64,000 nucleotides of DNA from Quercus robur (taxonomy: Eukaryota; Streptophyta; Magnoliopsida; Fagales; Fagaceae): contig NC_065536.1 of NCBI RefSeq assembly GCF_932294415.1, forward strand, positions 35,584,354-35,648,353, in the 5' to 3' direction. The position numbers and the translations under genes are program-made. The notes under the pieces are model-generated. The model saw nothing but the letters and a program-made list of their open reading frames with translations. It was not told the DNA's origin and ran no database searches. Of this stretch, positions 23,902 through 37,417 are shown piece by piece (positions within the stretch are counted from its first letter, which is position 1; each line of letters begins with the position of its first letter).

Positions 23902-26360
23902 TGTTGAGGTACAATTTTTCTCACATGCCACATGTCCTAATTTCATTTGCCCACTCACCAAAAAATACCCATAATTATTTTGGGCCCTCACAAGTAATTC
24001 TCATATTATTACCCAAATTGGGCCCTCAAAAATATTTCTCATATTATTACCCAAATTGGGCCCACACAAATATTTCTCACATCATTACCAAAATTGGGCC
24101 ACAAAATTATACCATCTCTATAAAAGCCCAAACTCATTTATCTTTGGCAAAACCCAAAAAAAGTCCAAAATTTTTTATTACAAAGCCCATTGCTACACGA
24201 CACCTTTTATGAAGCCCGTTGCTACACGACACCTCTTACAAAACCTAGGAGAAACACTTGGCAATATTTATCAAAATCCAAAAATATTATTAAAAGCCCA
24301 TATTCTTATTTTGTCAATATTCTATTAAAAAGCCAAATATTATTTTGGCAATATTTTACAAAAGCCCAATACAACTTTGACAACATTTTATCAAAAACCC
24401 AAAACTATTAATTTTGGGCAAACTATTATTCCATGAAAGCCCAAATTTTATTTGACAAAAATATTATATTATGCTCAAAGTCCAAAGTTAATAATCTCTG
24501 GCAATAACATATTTTGACATGATAAATTCCCTAGCAAATATGCCAACTCATGGGAAACATAAATTATTTATGACGTGTTACCCATCTCATAAAACTATTT
24601 CTTTTACAAAATTTATGAGAATCATACTTATTTTTTCCATAAGAAATTACAATTACAAAAGCCCATGTATCTTACAAACCCATAGCAAGACTATTTATTT
24701 TATAGGGACATGCACGCCCAAGAGCTTAATGACAAGGCCCAACCAAAAAAGTCTAGCCCATATGCCAAATCTCAGCAACTAAAGCTCATATAGGTGACTA
24801 AAATGGTTAGGCCGGTTACAATTCAGTTTTAGCACAACTAGACTGACAGCTGGGACTGGCTACAATCACTTTTAGCTTGTCAAATCAAGTCAGAGGGGGA
24901 CATGTGTCAAGCTGAGCTTAAACCCTTATTTGGAAAGCTGATTTCTGATGATTTTGACAAGACATAAAGGCTGTATTGATCCATGAAGGCTGAAGTCAAC
25001 CACCTTTTCTCTCTTCTCCAACAAATTTGATCAAGAGGCTAAGGGAAACCATAACCAGACCTTAGAAGCTTCTAGAACTACTGCTAAATAGCTTATTACC
25101 TTGCTAAAAATATGTATTATTTGGTTCATGAACCAAACACATAAACCTTAATGGGAAAACTTAGGGAAATGTGGTTTGAAGGGTACCAAGGAGATCTCCA
25201 GCAGAGTTTCTAGCAAGAGGCTCCAAGATTGACACTTGACTTGGGGTGACACAATCTGCCCTAGGAACTTTGATACTAGTAGCAGATAATCAAGATCACT
25301 AGCCATAATACATGCTCTAATCTCATTGGCTGAGGACAATCTAACATTTAGTGCTAAGTTAGAACCTCTAGTTGATATTGCCTGAAACAGCAAATACTTC
25401 TTAAAGCTAGACATACCATTCTTGGCCAAATCCTAGGATGGATCTTCCAAAGGTTTATTGCTAATTGAGACAGATTTTAGCAAAGATTCTTTGCTAGATA
25501 CCCCCTTAAACTCAGCTATAAATAGAGCTCCTCATCAACACACCAAGACACACCATACCACAAGAGAAGGACTAATCTCTCATAGCTTCTCTACTAACTC
25601 TTTTGCTCTAATTATCTTCTTAGCTCTTTAATGAGGTTCTGAGCTCCTGAGTTCCTAGTTCTCATATTTTTAAATAAGCTCTTCAATTTTTGGCTCATAA
25701 ATACACCTCACACTACTACTCATAAATGCTTATCCATCCTCCAATAGAAAATCCAAGCAACATAGCTAAATATTCTCTCACTACTCATTCATACTACCAA
25801 AATGACCCCTACTACTCACTACACATACAACTATTATGAGAATACCCTAGCATAAAAGTGATCTTGCTGTTCTAGCTGGAATCTCTCTCCCTTCATCTCA
25901 TATTAAGCTTTCTCCATCATTTGTCGTAATGGATCCCATACAATTGAAGGCTATAATATATTTATGACTATAGAATTTTTCCCTCATGTTGTTATAATGG
26001 GGACTCTCTCTTAATGGGTCCCTCCGATAATGACTTTGGAGATGTAGACACTTTGCTCAATTTATGAAATCACTAATTGCTAGAAGTTTATACAATTCTG
26101 TTTTCTTTTATTGCTGGGACGTTTCTTTGTTGCAATGGACTTTTCCATTTGTGCTAATTTGTTTGCTGCAGGAAATGTTTTAGGCCTTCCCATAATCCTT
26201 GTCGGGCCTAACCTAGGAAAAGAGCATTAAAAAAAAAAGGAATCTCTTACAAGTTTCACTAATAGCCTTTAGGCTGTGCTTCAAGCCCATCATCGAGTCT
26301 TGGTTTGGCCCCCACCCAATTACCACACATTTGTCGGAAGGAAAACTTTCTCCCCTGACA
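23902..26360 (+). mobile_element. Putative solo LTR, 2,459 bp, TSD CCGAG (unit 1)
   Basis: The stretch starts TGTTGAGG, ends CCCCTGACA, and is flanked by CCGAG at 23897-23901 and 26361-26365. Inside, 'gctataaatagagctcctc' at about 25518 looks like a retroelement TATA region, followed by CT-rich leader text. A ~50-bp tandem repeat ('attacccaaattgggccc', three units) lies at about 24005-24100. I chose the ends because of TG/CA plus the 5-bp repeat; they could be coincidental. Confidence 0.5.
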
Positions 26361-26365
26361 CCGAG

Positions 26366-27751
26366 TATCCCTTTCTGAGGTCCGAGCTGGACTCCTTTAA
26401 CAGTGAGACTATGCTTTTCACTCACTCTTTTCTCTCATGTTTCTCTCCCCTTAATTAGGTTCTAACCCCTATTTCAATTTCCCCTCCTCTTTTTATACCC
26501 TTCTCTTAGTGGAGCCCTTATAATGGTGGAATATCCTACATGTGTGTGGGTGCCTCCACTTTTGGGACCTGAGTGGATCTCTAGGTCTATGTTATTGTTC
26601 TGTCATGTCAAATCATTTGCCAGAGGTGGGGCTCAGAACTCTATTATTGAAATGATCTTCTAGTAACTTATGTCTGATGTCAAATCTCATGCTTGGCAGG
26701 CAAATCCTCCTAAGGCAATGCTTTATGTCCTAGGCAGGGAAAATCATCCTCAGTATGTTCCTCTGAGGTGGGTTATCCCTTTAGTTGTGTTCAGATATCC
26801 ATTTAGTCAGTATGGATTGGGCTGGGCCTAGTTAACCTCGAGCACCCATCTAGTCAGTATGGATTGGGCTAGGCCTGGTTAACCTCGGGCAAGCTTGGCC
26901 TGGCCTGACAACAAACCAAGCTCCCCCACACACACAGACACTCATATTATGTCTCTAATGAAAACCCTAGCTAGAGAAAGTTTATTTTTTGCCTCCATCT
27001 TTTCTAAAACCCTAGTTCAAATTTTCTAAACTCATACATAACACACTAGGACATTTTTAATGTATTAAAAACATCTCTTAAGTAGATTTCTAAGGCTGTA
27101 ACTAGTTTTCCAAATCGTTTTCTAAAACCTTTTCAATTATAATCTTGTTCTCGAGTTGTGATTAACGAAGTGCTATTGTGTTCTTTATTTTCTCTTGCAA
27201 TCTCAATCTAATTTCAATATTGTAGGCACTAAGGGGCCAGTTAAACAATCTCAAACTCGTGATCCCAAGCAAAGGTGAGTATTCTTTCAATGAATTCTTT
27301 TTTTGTTTAATTAGATTCACATGAGTTTCTTAACATAGTTTTTCTAATTGTTATATTTGATATGCTTTATGATTTTTATTCATTTTGATATGTATTAATA
27401 TGATCTTGGGTTGATATAATATGTTCTATTTATTTGTGTCCTTATTTTGTTCTTATGTTAGATTTACATGTTCTTGGTGTGATGTTAGTTTGAATATTCA
27501 TATTTGTTCAATGATTATTATGATCTTTGTTTGATGTCTTAACATGATTATAGATTTTTTATATTTTGTTCTTATTTTAGCAATGTCCTTAATTTCATTC
27601 CATTTAAGTCTAAATGGCAGGAAAATACCATTTCGGTATGCAAACCAAAATAAGTTTGTTCCACCTCGGATGAAATTCTGGGTCATTCCAGACTGTTTCG
27701 GTGAATTCCAGCCGAAATTGAAGTTTCAGTTGGTATGAAGCCATGATTTTG
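26366..27751. other. Unassigned right part of unit 1
   Basis: No gene is recognised. A 45-bp tandem repeat ('agtcagtatggattgggct', two units) lies at 26808-26890. The stretch 27600-27735 has words such as 'ggtgaattccagccgaaatt' that recall the hAT-like element at 48957-49826, so it may be a relative. An open frame there has no recognised domain. Confidence 0.4.
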
Positions 27752-27764
27752 TGTGTGTGTTTTT

Positions 27765-27799
<35 letters not shown>
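27751..27799. repeat. (GT)n and (AT)n microsatellite between the units
   Basis: A short GT run is followed by about 17 AT dinucleotides, directly before the TG that starts the Tat LTR. It has no counterpart at the right end of unit 2. Confidence 0.85.
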
Positions 27800-27803
<4 letters not shown>

Positions 27804-29412
27804 GACACTAAATTTTGCGCTCTTAATTTAATTTTGGAAGATGATTGAAATGATCATTCTAAGTACCCCAAAAATTATAAATGCATTTCATGCATCAAAT
27901 CATTCATCACATATCATAAAAATGATCTTGAGATTCTAACGATTGTGACCAATATGTTCGGTTCTCAAATCGGACCATTGAATTGAAAGGTATCACGAGA
28001 TCAAATTTTCACAATTTGAATGCATTTCATTTGGGTGAAACCGATCACATTTGATTTGTAAAGTTGTAATTTATAACTACGTTTTAATGTTGGCTTATTC
28101 CATGACAAAAAGTGTTGTAATCGCTTTAATTTTGTTCCTTGTATTTTGTGGGATTTTATTGTATTGGGTTTAGTATTAAGTTGGTGAAGACTCAAGCTTA
28201 ATTGAAGATCAAGTGGATTTCGTGAGAAGCTCGCGAGAAGCCAACCTGTGAAGTAGCCACATGAGAAGCACATGACTGGAAGCTGAAGAGTTATGTCAGG
28301 CTGTCAGTTTCGCAAGTGTCTCGCAGGTATGGCCTTCCTGCAAGGTAGTCGCGAAACTCTCTGCCTGGAAGAATTTTAAGTGTGACTTTTTTACCTTTCA
28401 CCCATACTATATATACCCTCATTACCCACAAAAGTAAAAGAGGCCATTAAGAGAGAAAAACCCTAGATAGGTTTTCTACAACACACACACCCATCTTTTA
28501 GAGAGAGAGCTACTCATCCTTAGTGAGAAATCATTCTAGCCTCTTCTCCTTCCCTCTCCCATTGTCATACCTTGAGAGGAGATTTGTACCCAAACACAAC
28601 CCACACCTTTTCAGAGTGTAGAGAGTGTTTTGGAGCTTGGGAAGCTTTGGGGACTAAGCCAAAAGAAGCCGGTGAGGCTTGGCGGATGTAATCGGGCGTA
28701 TTGCGGGATCCGGAAAGCTAGACAAGACATGGTTCCGAGAAGCCTTGTTGGAGTAAGAACTTGAAGGGCTTAGGTACATTGGGTTGATTAGGCTTGGAGG
28801 GTCTCTTGCTGTTCGTGTATCCCAACTTATTGTCTAGTGGATCAATTTACCGCTTGGAGGGCGACGGAGAGGTTTTTCGTCGAGTTCTTCGGTTTCCTCT
28901 TCGATAACACATCAGGATGTTATCTTGTGTTTGCATTCTCTCTTCCCTTACTCTTGTGCTTTACTTGTATTGTTTGCTGTTCTTGTTTATGCACTAGAGT
29001 AGTATCTGTTGATTGCATTTTATTTACTCTTGTTTCCGCACTTAGATAAGTTAGAGTAAAAGCAATCTAGCCGTAATTTTTATTTTGGGGGTCTAAACAG
29101 CTCTTGTGTTTTAACACATTTTCGAGCTTTCATGATTAATTGAAATTAATTTTGATTAGTAAATAATTAAAATTAATTAAATAATTTATGAGATTGGTTG
29201 TTGAATTGGTTAAAATGAGTTTGGTTGCATAGGAATAAAAGGGATAATCTGATAATGTGGGAATTATTGATAATTAGGATTTTAGAAGTAATTATCTTTC
29301 AAATAATTATTCTTTTGAGGACTTAATTATCAATTTGAAATGAATTTTCTTTAGAATATAAGTGTGAAAAACGTCCAAGTACAAATCCCAACCCAAAAAT
29401 CACCCGATAGGG
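27800..29412 (+). mobile_element. Tat/Ogre-type LTR with true 5' end, interrupted
   Basis: The LTR begins TGTAGACACTAAATTTTG at 27800. From 28012 it runs into unit 2, is split by the nested solo LTR (28057-29132 plus TSD), and continues to about 29412. Beyond that I cannot follow the LTR against the copy at 43921. Its first ~210 bases are absent from unit 1. Confidence 0.6.
28057..29132 (+). mobile_element. Nested solo LTR, 1,076 bp, TSD TGATT (unit 2)
   Basis: Same element, length and target duplication as in unit 1 (TSDs at 28052-28056 and 29133-29137). It therefore inserted before the segment was duplicated. Confidence 0.82.
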
Positions 29413-29852
29413 TTTTTGCCTTGCGAGAGGTTTTTCCCATTAGTCAACAAATCACCATGATAATTTAATTTCCACTGCACTTTAGTTTATTTGATGATTT
29501 GTGTGCACTTCCATGATTTGGCATGTAATTTGACCTAATCAATCAACTTGGGTAATTGAATTAATTAATCGGGTTCAATCTATGACCCGACACATGACTT
29601 TTAAAATATATAGTAATTGTATGGAAAAAAAAATTAAATGTTACCTGAATTGAAAATTAGTGTATTAAAAAAATGAAGCATTGACACCAAAAAAAAAAAA
29701 AAAAAAAAACAAACAAACAAACAAACAAACAACCATTGACAAAATCTATTTTATTTCCTATAGGTATAGGAATCCTATTCCTATTACATTGGTAAAAACA
29801 AAAGAAAATATTGTATTCTTTGTTAATACATGCAAAGGAAGCTTCCCACGTT

Positions 29853-31533
29853 ATGGATCACAAGAACAACATAGATGTGGACAGGGTGTTTGAACTACTA
29901 GACTATCTTCAACAACATATTCTGTCTTAGCTTTCCATCAATGAAGTTTTTCAATCCTCTATACCATTTAAGAGATGGAAACATGTGTGGTCTGCAATCC
30001 CAGTTCTAAAAGTTCACACAACCTTGTTTGGTTCTTTCGAGGTGCTGAAAAATATGGATATCTAGAGAAAGTTATGGGAATTTTATATCTTGGGGGAAAG
30101 AACTTTAGGAAGGCATTGTAAGGAGGCTAAGTATAAAGGAATTTTCACTTATTCACTACTTTGATAATCGCAAATCATTTTCTCTTGTTGATCGTTGGAT
30201 TAACTATGTGGTTAAGAGTGATGTCGAAAGCTATCCCCAATCTTTGTTCCTGGATACTGTATATTTGATCAAGATTACTATTATGAAAGGTATCAATTAC
30301 GTCAAAGTGTTTTGGATGCAGAATCCATAACTGTGTTGACTCTATGTTGGTGTAAGTTGGACACAAACTGTGGTAATATAAACTTATCCTCTTTGAAAAC
30401 ACTGTCTTTAGCTTGCATTGATGCAGATGATAAACTATTCAAAAACTAGTTGCTGGGAGTCATGTGATAGAAGAAATGAAATTTATGAAGTGCCATGAAT
30501 TGGAAAGTATAAAGTTCTTCGGTCTTATTAAAGCCAAGTTGATTGAGGTGGAACTCAACGATGATCTTGTGAGAGTTGAGTTGAAGCATCAAATCTTTGT
30601 CTTGTAATTACACATTAGCCTGAACAATGTGAGGTCAATCTGCTTCCTTGTAATAATCTGAGAATGTTAAAATTTAGTGCACCAAACATAACAGAGAAGT
30701 GGTTCCACAATCATTTTTCTCAACTTCCACTAATCGAGTACTTGAGCGTAGACCATTGTTGTACACTAGAAGGACTGAAGATTTCAAGTCATCATCTTTA
30801 GACATTGTACTTATAGCCCCTTCTATTGCCATGACTCTCTTAGGGGCATAGTTCTTCCATGCAGATAGTCTACTTTTGAACCACCTTTAGGTTGGGTTTT
30901 GGCTTAGTATCACCACCTCTTTTGAACCACCTTATTTGTTAGGCTTAGAATGCACTGCTACTCCAAATCATATCATTGAAACTACCATATATCTAGAGCG
31001 AAAGAAGGTTATGATGATAAGACTTCTATCATTTTCCTTACTATCTTGGAAGTTTGTATGTGTCCTATATATCTCCTATTATACCTAATTTGCTAGTTTC
31101 TTGGAGTAGATGCTAAAAGTTATAATCATGGTATTCTAAACGAGTATATTTATAAAAATAAATATTTCCCAATAACCGTCAGTGCTTCATAATTTGATAA
31201 ATATGATTCATTTTGTCACAAAAGTAGACTAATTTAACTACATCCAATCTCTTAAACCTTTTTTTTTTAGCATTTTGATAGTGTTACCAACTCTTTACTT
31301 GATTTCAGTTCTCCTATGAAAAGCCTATTCCTAGAGGGGAAAAGCCTAGCTGTTGCAAACTCCTTCTAGTTCCGTGTTGGAGGCATTGCCTAAAGTCTGT
31401 GATAACTGAAAACTCTAGGATTGCTGCGGATAAAGAAACACTAAAGGCAGAGGAAATAGGGCTAGAGAAATATTTTAACGAGAACACAAAAATCTTGGAG
31501 AGCTTCCAATTCCTTTCTGGTGTCGTTGCTTAA
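29853..31533 (+). pseudogene. F-box/LRR (FBD-type) pseudogene, unit 2
   Basis: This is the duplicate of 13801-15482. It keeps the same in-frame TAG inside the F-box and the same C-terminal W-R-H-C-L motif. It also has a one-base loss in the run 'gttgaagcatc' near 30580. The shared stop shows the gene was already broken when the segment duplicated. Confidence 0.75.
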
Positions 31534-32480
31534 ATATTGTCAAGATTAAGAGGTTTAAAGGATCTTCATACAAAAAGATTTTTTAAGAAATATTGTTCTT
31601 ACAATGTAGGGAATTGTAAATCCTCTCATAATCTGTGACTTCTAGCTTGTCTAGTAGAACCTTGCTACAAACTCGTGTTATTTTTTCAGTTTATATGAAT
31701 ATTCTAATTGTCTGAATATTTTGTAAGACTACTGCTGACACTTAGGAACCTGTTAAAGATGTTCTTAGGTTAGGAATTCGAGCACTATCCCTCTTAGGCA
31801 TGGTGTCTTTGTGGTAGCAGTGCTAGTGATGCTGTTTCTATTCGAGTTATATCACCTGATTTTCTTATTACTTATGGCATATGAGAACACTAGCATGCGA
31901 TTTACTGAAATGGTAGGGTGCTTGGCCTGGCTTTTAGTCTTTACTCTTTAAGTTAGAAATGATTCTCATAAGCTTGATTAAAAGTAACTAGCCTCATCAC
32001 ATGTGCTTCGCATGTGCGATGATGCTTTTCATTTTTTATTTTTTGGGTCCACACGTTTTACTCATGGGAGCTTTATTTTATTTTTTATTTTAAGAAGAAG
32101 TTGTATTAGTACTTGACTACTAATGCGAGAGAGAAATGTGGAGGTGGGATAAAAAACTTTTTATTTTTTATTTTTTTTTAAGTTGGACAAAAATTAGGTG
32201 GTTTTGAAGTACTAATTTTACATGTCTAACCCTATGATTTAAGCCTTAGAAACAGATGAATTTGAGGGTATTTTGGACATCTAAATAGACGATCCCAAAC
32301 AGGGCAATATCTTTAAATAGTACTATAGATACGTGTTAGGTGTGTAAGTACCAAGCTAAATGGATAAATCTAGCAGCCTCGAAATATTTTTTTTACAGAA
32401 GGATTGGCATGTAATTTAGTGACTCTGTGAAAGAGATACAATTGAATGGGCTTTTGGTTTTGGTTGATGATGGTGATGTT
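31534..32480. other. Gene-free spacer, unit 2
   Basis: Counterpart of 15483-16428. No gene is recognised. Confidence 0.5.
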
Positions 32481-33038
32481 CAGGGCTATCCATGGGTCGA
32501 GTCGAGTTGGCAAAATCAACCCATGCCCATTTTCCCACGCAAACCCACCAACTAAAATATGACCTAAACCCACCCAATTATTAATTGGGTTAAATGGGTA
32601 GTAACCCAATTAGACCCAATTATAACTAACGTTAATTGGCTTTTAACTAGGTACCCAATTAAGCCTAAATATCATTTCTACAAATCACCAAACTCTAAAG
32701 TACCTCAAAACCGCTAAAAAGACCAAAATACCCATAAAACCTCCAAAATTACCAAAATACATCCTAAACCTAAAAATGAAATAAATACCCCCCGAAATCT
32801 TAAAATGACCAAAATACCCCCTAAATCTAAAAAATGACCAAAATACCTCTAAAACATTAAAATGACCAAAATACTCCCTAAACCCGTCAAATGACAGAAA
32901 TACCCTCAAAACCTAAAAAAAAACCAAAGTACCCCCCTAAACCTAAAAATTGAACGAAATACCTTTAAAACCCAAAAATGACCAAAATACCCCCGGAACC
33001 TAAAAAACGATCAAAATTCCATTGAAACCTAAAATTTT
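32481..33038 (+). repeat. Left inverted arm with minisatellite, beside exopolygalacturonase 2
   Basis: Counterpart of 16429-16985, beginning CAGGGCTATCCATGGGT. The bases just outside the terminus differ from unit 1 ('gtgatgtt' against 'gtgatctc'). Confidence 0.65.
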
Positions 33039-33424
33039 GCTCATTTTGTTTTTGTTTACTTACTCGATTGTGTACTAAATTGGATTGGTAGTAGATGCTT
33101 AACAATATTGGTGGACAGTATTACTTAAGAATAAAAAGCATTTAGGAAGAGTTGAATAATTTTTTTTTTTTTATTAAGAATGATCTCAATTGCAATAATA
33201 GAACAATTACTATCTACAACAACACTACAGATCATAGCAGATTTCAACAAAAGGCTGAACTTAAACAACTCAAAAAATAACTAAAAAAATTCCCCAATTT
33301 CATTTAAATAAAGAAAAAGGGAACATGTTAGATGGGATTCTATTTAGAATAGAACTCCGATAACGTATCTGCGAATTGTATTTGTTCATTGTACATTAGT
33401 TTTAACAGCTTGGGAAGCATTTCA

Positions 33425-35535
33425 TTAATTTTTAATGGCACAAGCAGGAGGGTTCAGCTTGCCCGAAACTGCAGGCTGGACGTTAGTACAAGTGGAAGTA
33501 GCAGATCCTCCACTTCCCTTGTACGTGAGATCAATGTCAGAAAGCACCACTTGTTGGCATGGTACACTCTTACTGCAAATAAGATTCACAGCTTCCTTTG
33601 TCGAAGAACTGCCACTAATTTTCTTGAAGCTAACATTGCTGATCTTAACTTTAGAGGGAGACTGAAAACAAAACAAAAAAGCGCACCCAAGAATTCGATA
33701 TTAGTAGTTTTACTTTTTTTTTAACGTCAAAATTTGTGTATATATTTGAGATGTTTATAATAACCTGGTTTGAGCATTGACTGTTTGGGCAGTAGTTTTG
33801 ATCAATGATGATAGGATTGGCAACATTTTTCATGACAACATCCTCGAAATGTATATCAGTAGCAGCTCCAGAAGTGGAAGCAGGCCATGTTTTGATTCTA
33901 ACACCATTATCTGTATTGCTGAGTGTGGCACCAGTAACTCTGATTCCTGAAACAGGTTCTTCGTTTTGGTACTTTCCAAGACTTCCAACACTGATACCAT
34001 GGCCAGGTCCACAAGTTACTTGGTTAACAGTAACATCTTGGGCTCCAGCACCAACGGAGATGCAATCATCACCTGTTCCAATATTGGCATTGGTAATGGT
34101 GATCTGAGATGAATGTCCCACGTGGATTCCATCGGTGTTGGGGCTATTTGCGGGTGCAGTTATGGTAACATGTTGGAATTGCAACTTCGTGCATTGCAAA
34201 AGGTTGATGTGGAAATATTTGCTGTCCTTCGATGTAATGTCTTGGACTATTGAATTTGTGACTTTATCGAACCTTATATTCTGTTCATGTTTACAAGTTA
34301 GATAAATTGAAATGCTAAATATGAGCGCTCGAGTTTCATTTTAATTAGTAAAATGGGAACGATTCTTCGAATTATACAAAAATATATATAAAAAAAAATT
34401 GTTTGGAAACGAACGTGATCATTAAATCAATATAAAAAAGAAATGGTAAAGTTGTAGCAAATATTATTACATAAAAACTTACAAACTAATGTTTCTGTGA
34501 ACGTGGTTGGTACTACTTCAATAATATTATATTATATAAACAATTCTTTAGAGACCACAAGCTTTGTCAAAAGATTACATGTGCGATTGTGATTGGTGAA
34601 TTATTGTTTTTATATTTAACCATGGTTTTTTCTATATCGCTTTTAGTCGCACATGTTAGTGTTGTGGCACAAAAAGTACTCCATAAACTTTCTCATATAA
34701 AAATTTTAAAATTAATTCTTTTTTGAGTTGTGACACATCACTATACAAAACTTGTCAAATTATTAGTAAAACATCATTTAACTTATAAATGTTTGAATTT
34801 TTTTTTTTAACGGGTAAATTTTGTAAAGTTGTAGTGTCTATGTATATCTAATAGAAAATGATGGAATATAAATGCTAATTAATTAAGATTGAAATCTTAC
34901 AATAGGAAGTACGTTGCAGTTTTTGTCTTTGTCACACTTATTTTTTTGCCATGCTTGTTGTCCTTTGCCATCAAAAACTCCACCACCTGACACAGTGAGA
35001 CCGTCGATACGTTCAAAAACAACCCAACCATCTTTACCGTTGAGGGAGGCAACATCTAATGGGGCTTGTAGGGTTCCCTGAAGGTTAAACTCAATTGCAC
35101 CTTTGCATGGACCCAACAAATTCACATAACCTAGTTTGTATACCCCTGCTGAAATCACAACTTTACTTTCTGCTACTGCGCACGCAGCTTTCCAAGCTTT
35201 TGTCAAAGCCTAAACACATTGTAAAAAAAAAAAAAAAAAAATCAAGATCAGTATATAATAATCATTTTGCATGTTAATGTTTTATCATTTGGTCATGACA
35301 TCGATCCGTTTCTAGTGTAAACGGAGTTTGAACCTAAGTTCTCTTGTTAAAGTTAAAAGGCTTTACTAGTGATGTTAACTGGAACACACTCTTCTTGTCA
35401 ATTGCGTATTTATACCTGGGTTATATCAGCATTAGGTTGTGCTCCATATGATTTAACATCAAAGACCTGCTGGGCTTTGGTGGATGCCAACACCAATAGC
35501 AACAAAATTGTTGCAATGCTTAAATTCTTTCCCAT
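33425..35535 (-). CDS. Exopolygalacturonase (GH28), copy 2, four exons
   Basis: Exons on the minus strand are 35535-35416, 35209-34901, 34280-33765 and 33661-33425, with the same lengths and phases as copy 1 and 393 residues. The signal peptide and all four GH28 motifs (NTD, DD, GHG, RIK) are intact. The only residue difference I find is near the C-terminus, where copy 1 has Ser and copy 2 has Ile (ACAIKN). A synonymous change is also present in exon 3. The start and TATA region are unchanged, so both copies should be expressed alike, probably in pollen if they follow the family. The activity, removal of terminal galacturonate from pectin, is inferred from the family. Confidence 0.92.
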
Positions 35536-35608
35536 CTTATTGTTCTTTATTTTCTTTCTATTACCAGTTTGTTGTACGAAATGATGGTAACCCCATTTGG
35601 TTTGAAGC

Positions 35609-35616
35609 TATTTATA
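35609..35616 (-). promoter_or_regulatory. TATA box of exopolygalacturonase 2
   Basis: TATAAATA lies 74 bases upstream of the start codon, as in copy 1. Confidence 0.7.
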
Positions 35617-35998
35617 CTTCAATACCTGAATTCCACACCATTGAAACTACTCAACTAATATTAACTAATTTAAGGTTGCTAAGAACTCTCCTGTATATAC
35701 TTCAACTTCTGTACTATTATTAGTTTTTGTGCTTTCTCCTCCACTAATTAATTATCATTTGTTATTGTATAAGGTAAGATTATTTTACTTTTGTATATCA
35801 TCTTAACTTCTTTGCTTTAAATGGCATGCTGTTAGCAACCTGAAATATGTTCATTTTATCATGTAAGCAAAGTGAATACTTCCGTTAGTAAGGGGGGAAA
35901 AGTCTAGTAAAATCTACCAAAATTGTCCAAAATTAGCATAGGCAGCATGGTTGTCTACGCTTTACAATAGCAAATTATGAAACCCACCAATATTTTGC

Positions 35999-36466
35999 CC
36001 ATTTATTAGTTTTCGAGGTATTTTGGTAAATTTATTTGTTTTTTTGGGGGCGGGGGTATTTCTATCATTTTTTAGGTTTTGAGATGTATTTATGTCATTT
36101 TTTTTGGTTTAGGGGGGATGTTTGTTCCATTTTTAGGTTTTAGGGTTATTTTGGTCATTTTTTAAGTTCTGAGGGTATTTTGGTAATTTTAAGTGGTGTT
36201 TTTTTAGCATATTTGGTTTTTCTTTAGGTTTGGAGGGTATTTTGGAAATTTTAAAGGATTTTAGGAGTACTTTAGTCATTTTCAAGTTTAAGGGGCATTT
36301 TGGTAATTAAGATTATTAGGTAATTGGGTGGGTTGGGGTTTACCCATAATAATTGGTTTAGGTTGGGATTGGGTTAGAAGTAATTAGTTATATGGGTACT
36401 AAATGAGTAAATGAGTTTTAACCAAACCAACAGCCCTCCCCAAACCTACCCATTTGATACCCCTAG
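35999..36466 (-). repeat. Right inverted arm with minisatellite, beside exopolygalacturonase 2
   Basis: Counterpart of 19945-20413, ending ACCCATTTGATACCCCTAG on the plus strand. It mirrors the arm at 32481-33038. Confidence 0.62.
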
Positions 36467-36530
36467 TATTGGGGATGAACCACCGCTTAACTTGATTTGA
36501 TTAGGTGAATGGGTTAGGGATCAGGTGGGG

Positions 36531-36971
36531 TTTACACCACGTCCTTATCAAATTCGGACTCATGTGATAAATGATGCGCACCAAAGTTTACGTGGCTAAT
36601 AAAATAATAACAAATTTGTTTTAATAAACATTAAAAAAAAAAAAAAAAAGAATCCGAATATGGTAAGGATAGGGGTGTAATACCCGTGTTTTACACCATC
36701 TAATAAGAGATTGATTACCTCCTACCACACCTAATAACATCTCAATAAACTCCCAATTTGGTTGGATTTTCAAAATGGGTATCATAATCGGTTGGGTGTG
36801 CTTGTGTTTATTTTTTAATATGTAATAAGATGATGTGGTGGTATTTTGGGATTAAAGGTATAAAACTTCAGTTTTATAACACATCTTTACAGATTTAATC
36901 TCTAAAAAAAATGTCACATCAAGGTTTTTTTCTTAAATCTTATTTTCTTTTCTCTCACTTTCTTAGCAACC
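36531..36971. repeat. Dispersed repeat R, copy in unit 2
   Basis: Near-identical to 20478-20915, with a longer A-run in the loop of the inverted-repeat head (about 36528-36685). Confidence 0.6.
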
Positions 36972-37417
36972 AAACACAAAGAAAATCTCTTAGTCATTTA
37001 TTTTCTCTCAAACTCAAGAACAAAAAGTACTAAGCTCAACTTCCAACAAGCTATTGGAGTTGTGATTTTAAGTCGAAGACCTAGCCTTTTTAGGCCGAGA
37101 ATCAAACTGTGAGTAAGGTTTTACTATCAGAAAATAAGAAAACAAAAAATGATGCAATTGAATAAAGTTTCTCTCCAAAGTAGTTTGGAGAGAAACTTTT
37201 CAAACTTCTTATATTATCTCTTTTTTGGGTGTGAATTTTGAAAATCTAACCGTTGGATTTCATGTTCCTTATGTTCTTAACATGCATATCAAATTGAATG
37301 TTATTTACAATTTGATCAATCAACCAATTTTTATACAAAATTTTAGATCACAAAAACTTGAAATTTTAACATTTGTTTGATGACATAGTAATTAATCTTT
37401 GATTTTCTTGAAACTAA

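Larger units (their letters stand above)
11972..27751. repeat. Tandem segmental duplication, unit 1 (15.8 kb)
   Basis: This block matches 28012-43924 from end to end in the same orientation. The offset grows from 16,040 at the left edge to 16,173 at the right edge because of small indels. A sampled 650-bp stretch around exopolygalacturonase exon 4 shows about six substitutions. It carries a Tat LTR piece with a nested solo LTR, an F-box pseudogene, an exopolygalacturonase gene, a Harbinger-like element and a putative solo LTR. Confidence 0.95.

Noticed and set aside
24056..24782. Several plus-strand open frames, repeated at 40200-40926
   Set aside because: They lie in the putative solo LTR and its short tandem repeats; no domains. 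Conservation between copies is explained by the recent duplication.
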